Both the position numbers and the translations under genes were made by a program. 64,000 nt of DNA from CAYJLW01 sp964370965 (GTDB lineage: Bacteria; Actinomycetota; Acidimicrobiia; UBA2766): contig CAYJLW010000004.1 of assembly GCA_964370965.1 (NCBI GenBank), positions 62,001 through 126,000 on the forward strand. Direction: 5' to 3'. The first letter of the stretch is position 1, and every line of letters starts with the position of its first letter. This document shows, piece by piece, positions 15,791 through 24,600 of this stretch. The notes below the pieces were generated by a model, which was not told the origin of the DNA, did not search any database, and was given only the letters and a program-made list of their open reading frames with translations.

Positions 15791-17667
15791 CCTGCGTTTC
15801 ACCGGAGGACGTCGGCGAAGCCAGCGCCTTCGAGGCCCTCCTGGACTACTTGAAGACCCACCGGGCATTCGACTTCACCGGCTACAAGCGAGCGTCCCTC
15901 GAGAGGCGCATGCGCAAGCGCCTGCAGGCTGTGGGGGCAGCCGGCTTCACCGAGTATCAGGACTACCTCGAGGTGCATCCCGAGGAGTTCCCCACGCTGT
16001 TCAACACGATCCTCATCAACGTGACGAGCTTCTTCCGGGACCGGGGGGCCTGGAAGTACCTTGCCGAGGAGGTCGTGCCCAGCCTCGTGGCCGGCAAGGG
16101 TCCCCAGGACGCCGTTCGGGTGTGGAGCGCCGGCTGCGCGTCCGGGGAGGAGGCCTACTCCCTCGCCATGGTCCTCGCCGAGGCGCTCGGCCCAGGATTC
16201 GCGGAACGGGCGAAGATCTACGCCACCGACGCGGACGAAGACGCGCTCGTCGCGGCCCGCAGCGGTGTCTATGGCCCCGCGGCGCTGGAGAACGTCCCCG
16301 AGGAGCTCCGGGACAAGTACTTCGAGCAGACCGGGGAGGGATTCCGGTTCAAGAACGACCCCCGGCGGGCCCTGATCTTCGGTCGCCACGACATCACCCG
16401 GGATGCCCCCATCTCCCACCTCGACCTCCTCGTGTGCCGCAACACGCTGATGTACTTCAACGCCGAGGCGCAGTCGAAGATCCTGGAGCGATTCCATTTC
16501 GCCCTCTTGGAGACGGGCTACCTGTTCCTCGGCCGGGCGGAGATGCTCCTCACGCATGCCGACCTCTTCAGGCCCGTGAGCCTGGGGCACCGGGTGTTCG
16601 CCAAGGTGCCGGGAGTCGTGGGCAACGAGCGCACACGGGCGTACGCCGAGTCGTCAGGCGACGTCGACAGCCGTTCGCGTCACGACGTCCTCCTGCAGGA
16701 CCTGGCATTCGACGCGGGGCCGCTCGCCCAGATCGTCGTGGACGCCGGCGGCACGCTGGTGTTGGCGAACAAGCGGGCGCGTTCCCTCCTTCCCGTCGAT
16801 TCCCGCGACCTCGGCCGGCCCCTGAGCGAGCTCGAGATCTCCTACCGGCCCGTGGAGCTGCGCGAGCGCGTCGAGCTGGCCACGACCGAGCGTCGCCCTG
16901 TCGTCGCCCTCGACGTCGAGCGGGTTCTCCCGGAGGGGGAGATCCAGCACCTCGACGTCACCTTCCACCCACTCCTGGGAGCCGACGGGGGGAGCCGGGG
17001 CGTCGCGGTCGCCTTCGAGGACGTGAGCGAACGCATCAGGATCAAGCGTGACCTCGACCGCCACAGCCACGAGCTGGAGACCGCCTACGAGGAGCTCCAG
17101 TCCACGAACGAGGAGCTCGAGACGACGAACGAGGAGCTCCAGTCCACGAACGAGGAGCTCGAGACGACCAACGAGGAATTCCAGTCCACGAACGAGGAGC
17201 TCGAGACGATGAACGAGGAGCTCCAGTCCACGAACGAGGAGATCGAGACGACCAACGAGGAGCTCCGTCTCCGCTCCGAGGCACTCGATCGCGCTAACGC
17301 GTTCACGCGCTCCATCCTCGCCAGTCTCCACGTGGGGGTAGCCGTCGTCGACAGCCACCTCGACGTCCTCGCGTGGAACGAGCGCTCAGAGGACCTCTGG
17401 GGGCTGCGCGCCGAGGAGGTGCTCGGCCAGCCCCTCACGGGTCTCGACATCGGCCTGCCTGTGGGCGAGCTCCGCGAGGTGATGAAGGCGTGCCTCGGCG
17501 ACTCCGGACACGTCGTCGTGCGCCTCGACGCCGTGAACCGCCGGGGCAGGCAGATCCCCTGCCAGGTCACCTGCACGCCGCTGTTCGACGCCGACCAAGC
17601 ACGGCTCGGAGTCGTCCTCGTGATGGAGGACGGCGAATCCCCACCCCGGGGGACGCTGCTGAAGTAG
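15787..17667 (+). CDS. cheR: CheR methyltransferase with coiled coil and PAS domains
   Basis: 626 residues. Residues about 10-80 are the CheR N-terminal helical domain (YKRASLERRMRKRL). About 85-280 is the SAM-binding methyltransferase domain with SAGCASGEEAYSLAMVL and LLVCRNTLMYF. About 300-420 is PAS-like. About 428-495 is a coiled coil built from a 14-residue unit (EELQSTNEELETTN) repeated with a 42-base DNA period. About 500-620 is a second PAS domain (DSHLDVLAWNERSEDLWGL). It should methylate receptor-like glutamates, or signal through PAS input. Usually a histidine kinase follows; here the sequence enters a 100-N gap 38 bases after the stop. Confidence 0.9.
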   Translation: MTCVSPEDVGEASAFEALLDYLKTHRAFDFTGYKRASLERRMRKRLQAVGAAGFTEYQDYLEVHPEEFPTLFNTILINVTSFFRDRGAWKYLAEEVVPSLVAGKGPQDAVRVWSAGCASGEEAYSLAMVLAEALGPGFAERAKIYATDADEDALVAARSGVYGPAALENVPEELRDKYFEQTGEGFRFKNDPRRALIFGRHDITRDAPISHLDLLVCRNTLMYFNAEAQSKILERFHFALLETGYLFLGRAEMLLTHADLFRPVSLGHRVFAKVPGVVGNERTRAYAESSGDVDSRSRHDVLLQDLAFDAGPLAQIVVDAGGTLVLANKRARSLLPVDSRDLGRPLSELEISYRPVELRERVELATTERRPVVALDVERVLPEGEIQHLDVTFHPLLGADGGSRGVAVAFEDVSERIRIKRDLDRHSHELETAYEELQSTNEELETTNEELQSTNEELETTNEEFQSTNEELETMNEELQSTNEEIETTNEELRLRSEALDRANAFTRSILASLHVGVAVVDSHLDVLAWNERSEDLWGLRAEEVLGQPLTGLDIGLPVGELREVMKACLGDSGHVVVRLDAVNRRGRQIPCQVTCTPLFDADQARLGVVLVMEDGESPPRGTLLK

Positions 17668-17705
17668 CCGCTGAGGAGGTCGTCCGCAGGCCAACGACCC
17701 GGCCG

Positions 17706-17805
17706 NNNNNNNNNNNNNNNNNNNNNNNNNNNNNNNNNNNNNNNNNNNNNNNNNNNNNNNNNNNNNNNNNNNNNNNNNNNNNNNNNNNNNNNNNNNNNNN
17801 NNNNN
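17706..17805. other. assembly gap, 100 N
   Basis: A placeholder run of exactly 100 N between cheR and the acyltransferase gene. Contigs on either side may not be truly adjacent. Confidence 0.95.
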
Positions 17806-17814
17806 CCCGGCCGG

Positions 17815-18720
17815 CTATTCGGCGATGCCGGTGTCGCCGTTGTCCACCGGGAGCTGCCAGCCGAGGACGGGCACCCGGCCCCGGGACAGCTCGGCGGCCT
17901 TCGCGCTCATGGCCTCGTGGACGCGCCCGGCGAGGGAGGCGGCGTCCTCGCCCGGGGCCGCTTCGACGGTGTCGCAGAACGCCACCCTGAGCTTCGTGGG
18001 CAGCGGGAGGTACGGCGTGACGGCGGCCGTCCCGATCGAGAGGCCCCAGGGCAGCGAGAACGTCACCGGGACCGCTTTCAGGCGCATGACCTTGTCGAGG
18101 CGCAGGGCGCGGGCGAGGCGTTGGCCGTCGGAGAGGACGAAGAGGGATTCCCCGGCGCCGATCACGACGACGGGCACGATGGGGACACCGGCGTCGATCG
18201 CGAGCTGGGCGAAACCGGTGCGGCCGTCGAAGATGATCTCGTGGCGGAGCCGCCAGGGCTTCGCGGCGTCGACGTCGCCGCCCGGGAGCACGAACACGAA
18301 GCGTCCTGAGCGGAGGCCGGCGAGGGCGTTCGCCCGGTTTGCGCGCACGAAGCCGCCCTGCTCGAGGTACTTGCCGATGCCGGTCTTCCAGGCCATCTCA
18401 TGGGTGAGCATGATCGCCGGGTTGTCGGCGTCGTAGCCCATCTGGCGGAACGTCTCGGCGAGGGCGAAGACGTTCAGGTCGAAGATCCCCCCGAAACCGT
18501 GGTTCGCCACCACGAGCGCGGGTGCGGAGACGATCTCCTCGGGTGCCTCGAACTCCAGGCGGGTGTACTTCCCCACGACCTGGGCGGCGGCCATCATCGC
18601 CTTGCGCAGAGCGAGGCCGGTGCCGACGATCTCGTCGGGGATGTCTGGCGTGTCCGCGGGGTCCTCGGGACGGCGAGCGGCTCCGTTGCTGTGTCCGTCG
18701 CTGCGTTGGTCGGTTGCCAC
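17815..18720 (-). CDS. LPLAT-superfamily acyltransferase
   Basis: 301 residues of the lysophospholipid/diacylglycerol acyltransferase superfamily. VVANHGFGGIFDLNVFALAE holds the N-H-x6-D block I variant and FVFVLPGGDVDAAKPW replaces the usual FPEG block III, closer to the DGAT2-like branch. GFAQLAIDAGVPIVPVVVIGAGESLF follows as block IV. It probably transfers acyl groups from acyl-CoA to a glycerolipid at the membrane. The GTG at 18720 has GGGAG six bases upstream. The stop lies ten bases inside the contig edge beside the 100-N gap, so anything downstream is unknown. Confidence 0.82.
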   Translation of the reverse strand: MATDQRSDGHSNGAARRPEDPADTPDIPDEIVGTGLALRKAMMAAAQVVGKYTRLEFEAPEEIVSAPALVVANHGFGGIFDLNVFALAETFRQMGYDADNPAIMLTHEMAWKTGIGKYLEQGGFVRANRANALAGLRSGRFVFVLPGGDVDAAKPWRLRHEIIFDGRTGFAQLAIDAGVPIVPVVVIGAGESLFVLSDGQRLARALRLDKVMRLKAVPVTFSLPWGLSIGTAAVTPYLPLPTKLRVAFCDTVEAAPGEDAASLAGRVHEAMSAKAAELSRGRVPVLGWQLPVDNGDTGIAE

Positions 18721-18898
18721 GTCGCGCTCCCGGGCCTGGGGGCGGGCGCCACCCGTCCCGCGATGTCCCCCAGTATGGCCCGCGTGCCTCCCGCGAGGCT
18801 CGTCCGCCCGTGGCCATGGGTGCGCCTGGCGATGCGTGTGTGTGCGGTGGGGCCTCCACCGAGGTCGTCTCCCCTCGACGGCCGGGGTCGCGACGGGG

Positions 18899-18904
18899 CA
18901 GACT
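18899..18904 (+). promoter_or_regulatory. -10 element CAGACT for leaderless start at 18911
   Basis: CAGACT ends exactly seven bases before the ATG; TCGACG at 18875-18880 is a possible -35 with an 18-base spacer. No Shine-Dalgarno is present. Confidence 0.4.
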
Positions 18905-18910
18905 CCGGGG

Positions 18911-19384
18911 ATGAGGGGCTTCGCTTTCGAAGAGGTCATGCGGGGGACGCTCGTGCGGGTGGGGGAGCACACCGACAGGCGGTTCTCCTTCCGTCTCGAA
19001 GCCGCCGCCCCCCGGGCCGACGCGTTCGGCACCACCGTCGCCGAGGCCACGGGCACCGTGTCGGTCGAGGGCATGGCCACTGACGTCCCGGCGACGGGCA
19101 CGATGGAGATCTCGCCGTTCAGGGAGCGCCGCATCCGCTACGAGATCTCCTTCGACGACGACGACGGTCGCCGCTGGCGTTTCGAGGGGACCAAGCACAT
19201 CGACTGGCGACGGCCCCGCTCCACGTGGACGACGCTGCCCGGAGCCCTCTACGACGACGACGGCAATGTCGCAGCGTCCGCCCTGCTGTTCTTCTGGCTG
19301 CGCGACGACCTCGGGAAGCTGCTCGCCAGCGTGCGCATCCCGCGGACCAGGCCGCGGCCGGCTCCTTTGTCCCCACATGCCTGA
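18911..19384 (+). CDS. hypothetical protein, beta-rich
   Basis: 157 residues, probably soluble and beta-rich (FSFRLEAAAPRADAFG, ATGTVSVEGMATDVPATG, IRYEISFDDDDGRRWRFEG). I do not recognise it with confidence. It has a faint resemblance to the beta domain fused to some actinobacterial GMC-type oxidoreductases, which is memory-based and weak. The ATG at 18911 fits a leaderless start. It ends with a hairpin at 19389. Confidence 0.6.
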   Translation: MRGFAFEEVMRGTLVRVGEHTDRRFSFRLEAAAPRADAFGTTVAEATGTVSVEGMATDVPATGTMEISPFRERRIRYEISFDDDDGRRWRFEGTKHIDWRRPRSTWTTLPGALYDDDGNVAASALLFFWLRDDLGKLLASVRIPRTRPRPAPLSPHA

Positions 19385-19388
19385 GGAC

Positions 19389-19414
19389 GCGCCGGGGCGA
19401 TTCCCCCCCGGCGC
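19389..19414 (+). terminator. hairpin terminator
   Basis: GCGCCGGGG and CCCCGGCGC form a 9-bp stem with an eight-base loop, five bases after the stop at 19384. Confidence 0.5.
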
Positions 19415-19618
19415 CCGCCGGATCGCATCCGCCCTTGCCCGCGCCGTGCTCCCGGCGAACTGCCCGGTTACACCGCACTGCTGCGGAGCCTCGAGCAGGC
19501 CGCCCAGTTCCCCTTCGTGGGCCGCCGGCTCATGGCGTGCGGTGGGCGGGGGAGTGGCCCCGCACGTCGCTCGATCTCGCGGAGCCCGCTGTGGCGGCGG
19601 CCGTTGGGGATTCTCCTC

Positions 19619-19999
19619 TCAGGCGGGGGCGGGCCTCCCGATCAGGTAGCCGGGCATCCGGAGGCCGGAGACCGCCGCCCGGGCCTGCCAGGGGAGGCCG
19701 CCGAGGCCGTCCTCGGCGGGGTGCACTTCGGGGACGAGGCGTCGGCGACGCCCCCGGCGCTCGAGCTCGAACACCCCAGCGGCGGTGACGTTGCGGCACC
19801 AGTCGGTGTCGAGGCCGTAGGTGAGCGGGATGACGAAGTCGTCCCCATGGCGGAGGGCGACCACCGGGGTGGCGTATTCCCGGCCGCTCTTGCGGCCCAC
19901 GTGGTGGACGATGCCGAAGCCGGCGAGGTGGGCCACGACCGGGCCCAGCACCCGGTTCGTGCCCACCCGGTTGAGACGGGCGAGACGCTGGAAACGCAT
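19619..19999 (-). CDS. Ddn-type deazaflavin (F420)-dependent nitroreductase family protein
   Basis: 126 residues with the small split-barrel fold of the Ddn/FDOR-A family. HHVGRKSGREYATPVVALRHGDDFVIPLTYG is the family signature in which F420 contacts occur, and DTDWCRNVTAAG follows. Members reduce nitro compounds, quinones or fatty-acid derivatives with F420H2. I chose the ATG at 19999 (GGAGG about 11 bases upstream) to match the usual length. It is the last of three minus-strand genes (YihY-type, VOC, Ddn-type). Confidence 0.85.
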   Translation of the reverse strand: MRFQRLARLNRVGTNRVLGPVVAHLAGFGIVHHVGRKSGREYATPVVALRHGDDFVIPLTYGLDTDWCRNVTAAGVFELERRGRRRRLVPEVHPAEDGLGGLPWQARAAVSGLRMPGYLIGRPAPA

Positions 20000-20050
20000 G
20001 GTGGGGATTGCACCTCCGTCGTGTGCGCGTGTCAAGGCCGGGACCGCGGG

Positions 20051-20416
20051 CTACGCCGCCGCGGGATCGGCCTCTATGAGCGTGAGCGTGTTGCCCTCGG
20101 TGTCGACGAAGACGCCCAGCCACCCGATCCCGGGGATGGGGGAGCGGCGTTGCACAACCTGCCCGCCCGCCGCCTCGACGGCGGCGACGGCCTCGTCGAG
20201 TGACGTCACGCCGATCGTGAGGCCGAAACCGGGGGCGTCCGGGCTGCGTCGCGTGAGCGCTCCGTCGATGCCGGGCTCGGAGTCGGGGCCGGTCGTGCAG
20301 AGCCAGTAGTCCTCGCCTGCCCAGTTGGCGACAGCCCAGCCGAAGGCCTTGCCGTAGAACGCCGCGGCACGTTCGGGGTCGTCCGCCGGGATCTCGAAGT
20401 GGACGATGCGGGCCAT
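20051..20416 (-). CDS. VOC family (glyoxalase-like) protein
   Basis: 121 residues, one vicinal-oxygen-chelate module with two beta-alpha-beta-beta-beta halves. VHFEIPADDPERAAAFYGKAFGW starts the first and GVFVDTEGNTLTLIE ends the second, placing the expected His and Glu metal ligands. Such proteins act as glyoxalases, dioxygenases or resistance proteins, and the substrate cannot be assigned. AGGAG is five bases before the ATG. It lies between the YihY-type and Ddn-type genes on the same strand. Confidence 0.87.
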   Translation of the reverse strand: MARIVHFEIPADDPERAAAFYGKAFGWAVANWAGEDYWLCTTGPDSEPGIDGALTRRSPDAPGFGLTIGVTSLDEAVAAVEAAGGQVVQRRSPIPGIGWLGVFVDTEGNTLTLIEADPAAA

Positions 20417-20449
20417 GGCTGCTCCTGACTCGACTCGGGGACCGGAGGG

Positions 20450-21388
20450 TCATTGTCGCACGTGGCTGGAGCCGGGGGCGGGGCCGGGTTCCGGAGTCCG
20501 CGCCGCGCCGCGTTCCCACCAGACCGCCCCGAAGGCCACCACGCCCACCCAGGCCGAGAAGACGATCCAGATCCAGAAGAGCAGGGCGAGGAGCACGCCC
20601 ACCGCGCCGAAGGGGAGGCCGTAGTACTCGAGCCACTCCGGGACGGCGACGATCGCCGCCACGCGGAGCGCTGCCATGGATGCGAGGCCGGCCCAGGCCG
20701 TGGGCACGAACGCCCGCCAACCGGGGTTCCCAGCGAGGAGGAGGCCGGGCGTGAGGAGCCAGAACCCGAAGGCGGCCGTCGCAGAGCCCGCCACGGCGAG
20801 GGGAGTCCACCAATGCAGCCCCCCTTCGATGGTGGACTTGCAGAGCTCTACGACGCCGAACTCGGCCATGAGGAGGACGAACCACGCCATCGCGCGGACC
20901 TGGGAGCGCCAGTCCTTGCGGACCGGTCTCCGCCAGGCCCGGGCGAGCACCTCGTGCATCGTCTGGGCGAGGCTGATGCCCACGACGGCGAAGCCTCCGA
21001 CGCCGATGAGGGTGGCGAGCGCCCTGCTCGCCTCTGCGCTGGCGAACGTGCCCTGGACGACCCGTGCCGTCTCGCCGGTGAGGTCGAACTGGGCCACGAG
21101 GACGTCCGCGACGCTGGCCCCGCTCCGGAAGGACTGCAGCCATGCGAAGGCGATGATCGCGATCGGGATCACCGCCACCGCGGCGAAGAACGTGAGCTGC
21201 GCGGCGACCACGGATCCGTTCAGCTCGCCGTAACGGCGCGCTGTGGCGAGCGCCCAGCCGATCTTGCGGCTCTGCTCGAGCTCGACCTCGCGGCGGGTGG
21301 CCCACTCCTGGACTTGTTTCCCCTTGGATGCGAACGCGTCTCGCCGCCGGGCGGTGGGGGCGTCTGTGGGGGCGCGGGCGTGATCCAT
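20450..21388 (-). CDS. YihY/BrkB family membrane protein
   Basis: 312 residues with about six membrane segments. LNGSVVAAQLTFFAAVAVIPIAIIAFAWL is the conserved first segment of the YihY family, and FGAVGVLLALLFWIWIVFSAWVGVVAFGAVWW the last pair. Family function is unproven despite older RNase BN annotation. The ATG at 21388 lies four bases after the transcription start predicted from a minus-strand TAGCGT at 21404-21399, so a near-leaderless transcript is likely. The N-terminal 40 residues are polar and cytoplasmic. Confidence 0.85.
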   Translation of the reverse strand: MDHARAPTDAPTARRRDAFASKGKQVQEWATRREVELEQSRKIGWALATARRYGELNGSVVAAQLTFFAAVAVIPIAIIAFAWLQSFRSGASVADVLVAQFDLTGETARVVQGTFASAEASRALATLIGVGGFAVVGISLAQTMHEVLARAWRRPVRKDWRSQVRAMAWFVLLMAEFGVVELCKSTIEGGLHWWTPLAVAGSATAAFGFWLLTPGLLLAGNPGWRAFVPTAWAGLASMAALRVAAIVAVPEWLEYYGLPFGAVGVLLALLFWIWIVFSAWVGVVAFGAVWWERGAARTPEPGPAPGSSHVRQ

Positions 21389-21583
21389 GTGGTCATGAAC
21401 GCTACAGAGGGTTGGGGAGGTTGGGGCGATGTTCGTCTCCTGGCCGGGTCCGACGAGAGCAGCGAGGCCCCGAGTGCTATTGACCGGAGTCATGACACGG
21501 TCACTAAGGTCGAGCGAGAACGGTGACGCACGGTGGTGGGCTTGCGAAGCAGGCGAACATGTGCGAGAGTGGCAAGTATTGCG

Positions 21584-21609
21584 AGGGTCAGTAAGTGCTG
21601 ACTGACCCT
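21584..21609 (+). promoter_or_regulatory. hairpin in the leader of the giant secreted protein gene
   Basis: AGGGTCAGT, an eight-base loop, ACTGACCCT: a perfect 9-bp inverted repeat ending ten bases before the GGAGGGG ribosome binding site. It could be an operator or a structure controlling translation. Confidence 0.45.
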
Positions 21610-21628
21610 GCGACTGGCTGGAGGGGCG

Positions 21629-24600
21629 ATGTTCCTGGGAGTTCCGAACGGACGACGTCTGAGGCTCATGGGGACGGTCCTGGCGTCCGGGTTCGCATGC
21701 GCTGCGCTGCTGGCCCAGGGCTGGGCGGGGGCGCAGGTCACGGTGACGGAGGATCCCATCGCGGGTCTCGACCCCGCCGGGGGGCACCGGCTCGTGTTCG
21801 AGTACACCACCGACGACCCCGGTCGGCCGGGGGGGCCGCGCTGGACCCGCCTGCCGCACGCCACGCCCGGCGGGAACGCCGAGAGCCTGCTCGTGTTCCA
21901 GAAGCGGGTGAAGTTCGTGGAGTCGTCGCTCGTGGCTGCCGTCTCGGCCGGCGAGACCCGCTTGCGGGTGCCTCCCGGGGACTTCGCCCGGTTCCCCCAA
22001 GCTCCCTTCGAGCTCGGTGTCACGGGAAGCGGGGCCACCGAGCTCGTGCGCGTCTCGGCCAAGGAGGCGCCGGACACGTTCGTGGTGAGTCGCGGGTCCG
22101 CCGAGACGGCCGCAGTGGCCCACGCGGCGGGCGAGGTGGTCCGCATGGCAGGGGGGGTGGAGTCCGACCCGGCCGTGCGCGACGACGCCCTCCTCACGGT
22201 GGACGTGCGCGGGCTTTTCTACCAGCGGAAGGTGACGTCCTGGCCGGCCAACGGCGGGACTCCGCTACCCAGGGTGGCGCCGTGGGACCTCCTCAGCAAC
22301 CCCGGCTCCGGAACGGGCCACGTCACCGGGTTCGGTATCGCATCGGAGTGGTCCCACCTGGGGGCCGTGCTCCCGGCGGGCGAGGCGACCCTGCCCCCGA
22401 TCTCCCCGACGGAGCCGGTCTCCGAGCAGTTCACCGCTACGCCGGACACCCCGGTGGCGGGCCACCCGTTGCCCGTGACACCGTGCGGCGGGTGGTTGCT
22501 CGGCTGCAGCGACGACTTCGTCGCCCGCTTCTCCTACCAGCAGCTCTACGACACCGTGGGGGGCGACCCGGAGCACCCCGGCAACAGCAGGCCGATGCCC
22601 CGGGCGTGGTTCCGTTTCCGTGTCGAGGTGCACGTGATGCGCCGCTCCGGGCGGGCGGACGAGCTCCTCTTCACCGGAGGCCTGCGGACGTCCCCGGTGG
22701 GCGACGCCGTCCGCCGCCCCGTCACGCTCGACGGGCACGTGGGCGAGTGGGACACGTACTGGCCGGACCGTTCCGACCTCGTCGTCTACCTGAAGCTGCG
22801 GGAGCGCAACGACTGGGCCGACCCCCTGAACACGGGCAACCCGAACATGCTGGTGGGCGCGGGGGCCCGCACCATGGACTGCTCCGGGGCTTCCTGCACG
22901 CCCCGGCCCTGGCCCGGCCTCGGCATCACGGCGGACGTCTTAGACATGTCGGTGGAGCTCGACTACTCGCGCGGGGACCCGGGGGCCGTGGGCTTCCCCG
23001 GGGACACCGCCGCCGGGATCCGTCTCGGCCGCCAGGGGGAGAGCTCGCAGTGGGTGGCGCTCGGCCACGACGCCGGCGTCGCCGGGGGCGTCCCGGCGCA
23101 GGCCCGGCTCCGCTTCCGCCGCCACGCCGCCACGGCCGGGCTGCCGGACACGCTCGACGCCGACTTCACGGTCCGGGGCGTACCCCGTCTCCTGGCGGGG
23201 ATGTTCCGCTCCCACGCCGGGGGCGGCCCCGGTCACGCCCTGGACACCGACGGCGACTCCGTTCCGGACGCCTACGCCGATCGCGACATGCGCTTCGGGC
23301 ACTCCGGGGACACGCCGGCGCGCCTCAACGGGGTGTACGTCTCCCGGACGGACCGCCGCTCCGTCACCGCGCCCTCCGTGCTCGTGGACGCCCTCGCCCT
23401 CTCCGTGGACGCGACCCTGCCTACCCAACTCCGCCTCGACACCAAGGCCCACTTCACCGGCGCCAACACCAAGACCGTTCTCGAGACCCTGGACGCCCGC
23501 ACCTGTGCGAGCGCCTGGGGAGAGGCGGGCTGCGACCCGGAGCCGACGGGGGAGACCCGCTTCCGGCTCCTCAGCAACCAGCTTCCCCCGTGGAACCCGC
23601 TCACGGGCAGGTACCTGGAGTCCTACGACACGTTCGACCCGCCGCCCGCGGAGCTCGCCGCCACGTCGGCGGGGCACTTCGCCCTCCCCGAACCGGCCGG
23701 GCGCTTCGTGCGCTACCGCAGCGACGAGACCGCCCGCACGTGGTCCCTTGCCGGGAACGTCGCCAGCCTCGAACACGTCGACCTGGACAGGGTCGCGGTT
23801 CCGGGCGGGGTGAGGGCCCGCGTCGACGCCTCCGCGGGCGGTCCGCTCGGCGTGCAGGCCGGCCTCGTGCGGGCCGACGCGGGCGGCACGCCGGTCGGGA
23901 CGACGGCCGTGTGGTCGGCCCTGTCCCGCCTGCCCGGGCACGTCGCCGGCGGGCACAGCGTGGACCTCACGATCGACCCCGTGGGCACCACCGGCGACGG
24001 CGATCCTGTCCAGGTCGAGTGGGGCCTGGGCGAACGGGCCGCCGCCGCCTTCGCGCTGGAGCAGGCCCCCGGCCTCCTGCCCGCGGGGCGCATGCGGACG
24101 GCGGGGTGGGTGGGTACCGGTGACGGCAGCGCAGACGGGATCCCGTCCCACGCCTCCCTTTCCCTGGACGTCGACGGGGGCCGGGGCGGCGTGAGCTGGG
24201 CGGCCGACGCCGCCACGGCCGTGGACGCCGGGGTCTCGACGCAGTCCCTCGCCGACGTCTTCACGGGTTGGGTGACCAACATGCGGATGGCGGCCGCGGT
24301 GCCGGGGCGGCTGGGTTTCTCGTGGCACAGCGGCGCCACCGGTCTGGAGTCAGCCGTCGCCACCACCTGTGACGGGGCCGGCGCCTGCGCCCCGGTGCCC
24401 CGCGCCAGGGTCGTGGGGCTGAGGTCGCGGGGAGCGGTCTCCTCCGGCGCCCTGCAAACCCCCTTTCTGTCCTTCAGCGCCGCGCCCGCGGACCTCGTCG
24501 CCGGTGCCGGGGAGCACTTCTCGCCGGCTTCGGAGGACTTCCTCCGTCTTGCCCGGTGGGACGGCGGCTGGACGGTGGGGGGGTCCTTCACGGGTCTCAC

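Noticed and set aside
19440..19618. Possible remnant coding segment (GYTALLRSLEQAAQFPFVGRRLM)
   Set aside because: Protein-like but no start, no ribosome binding site and no recognised family; too weak to call.
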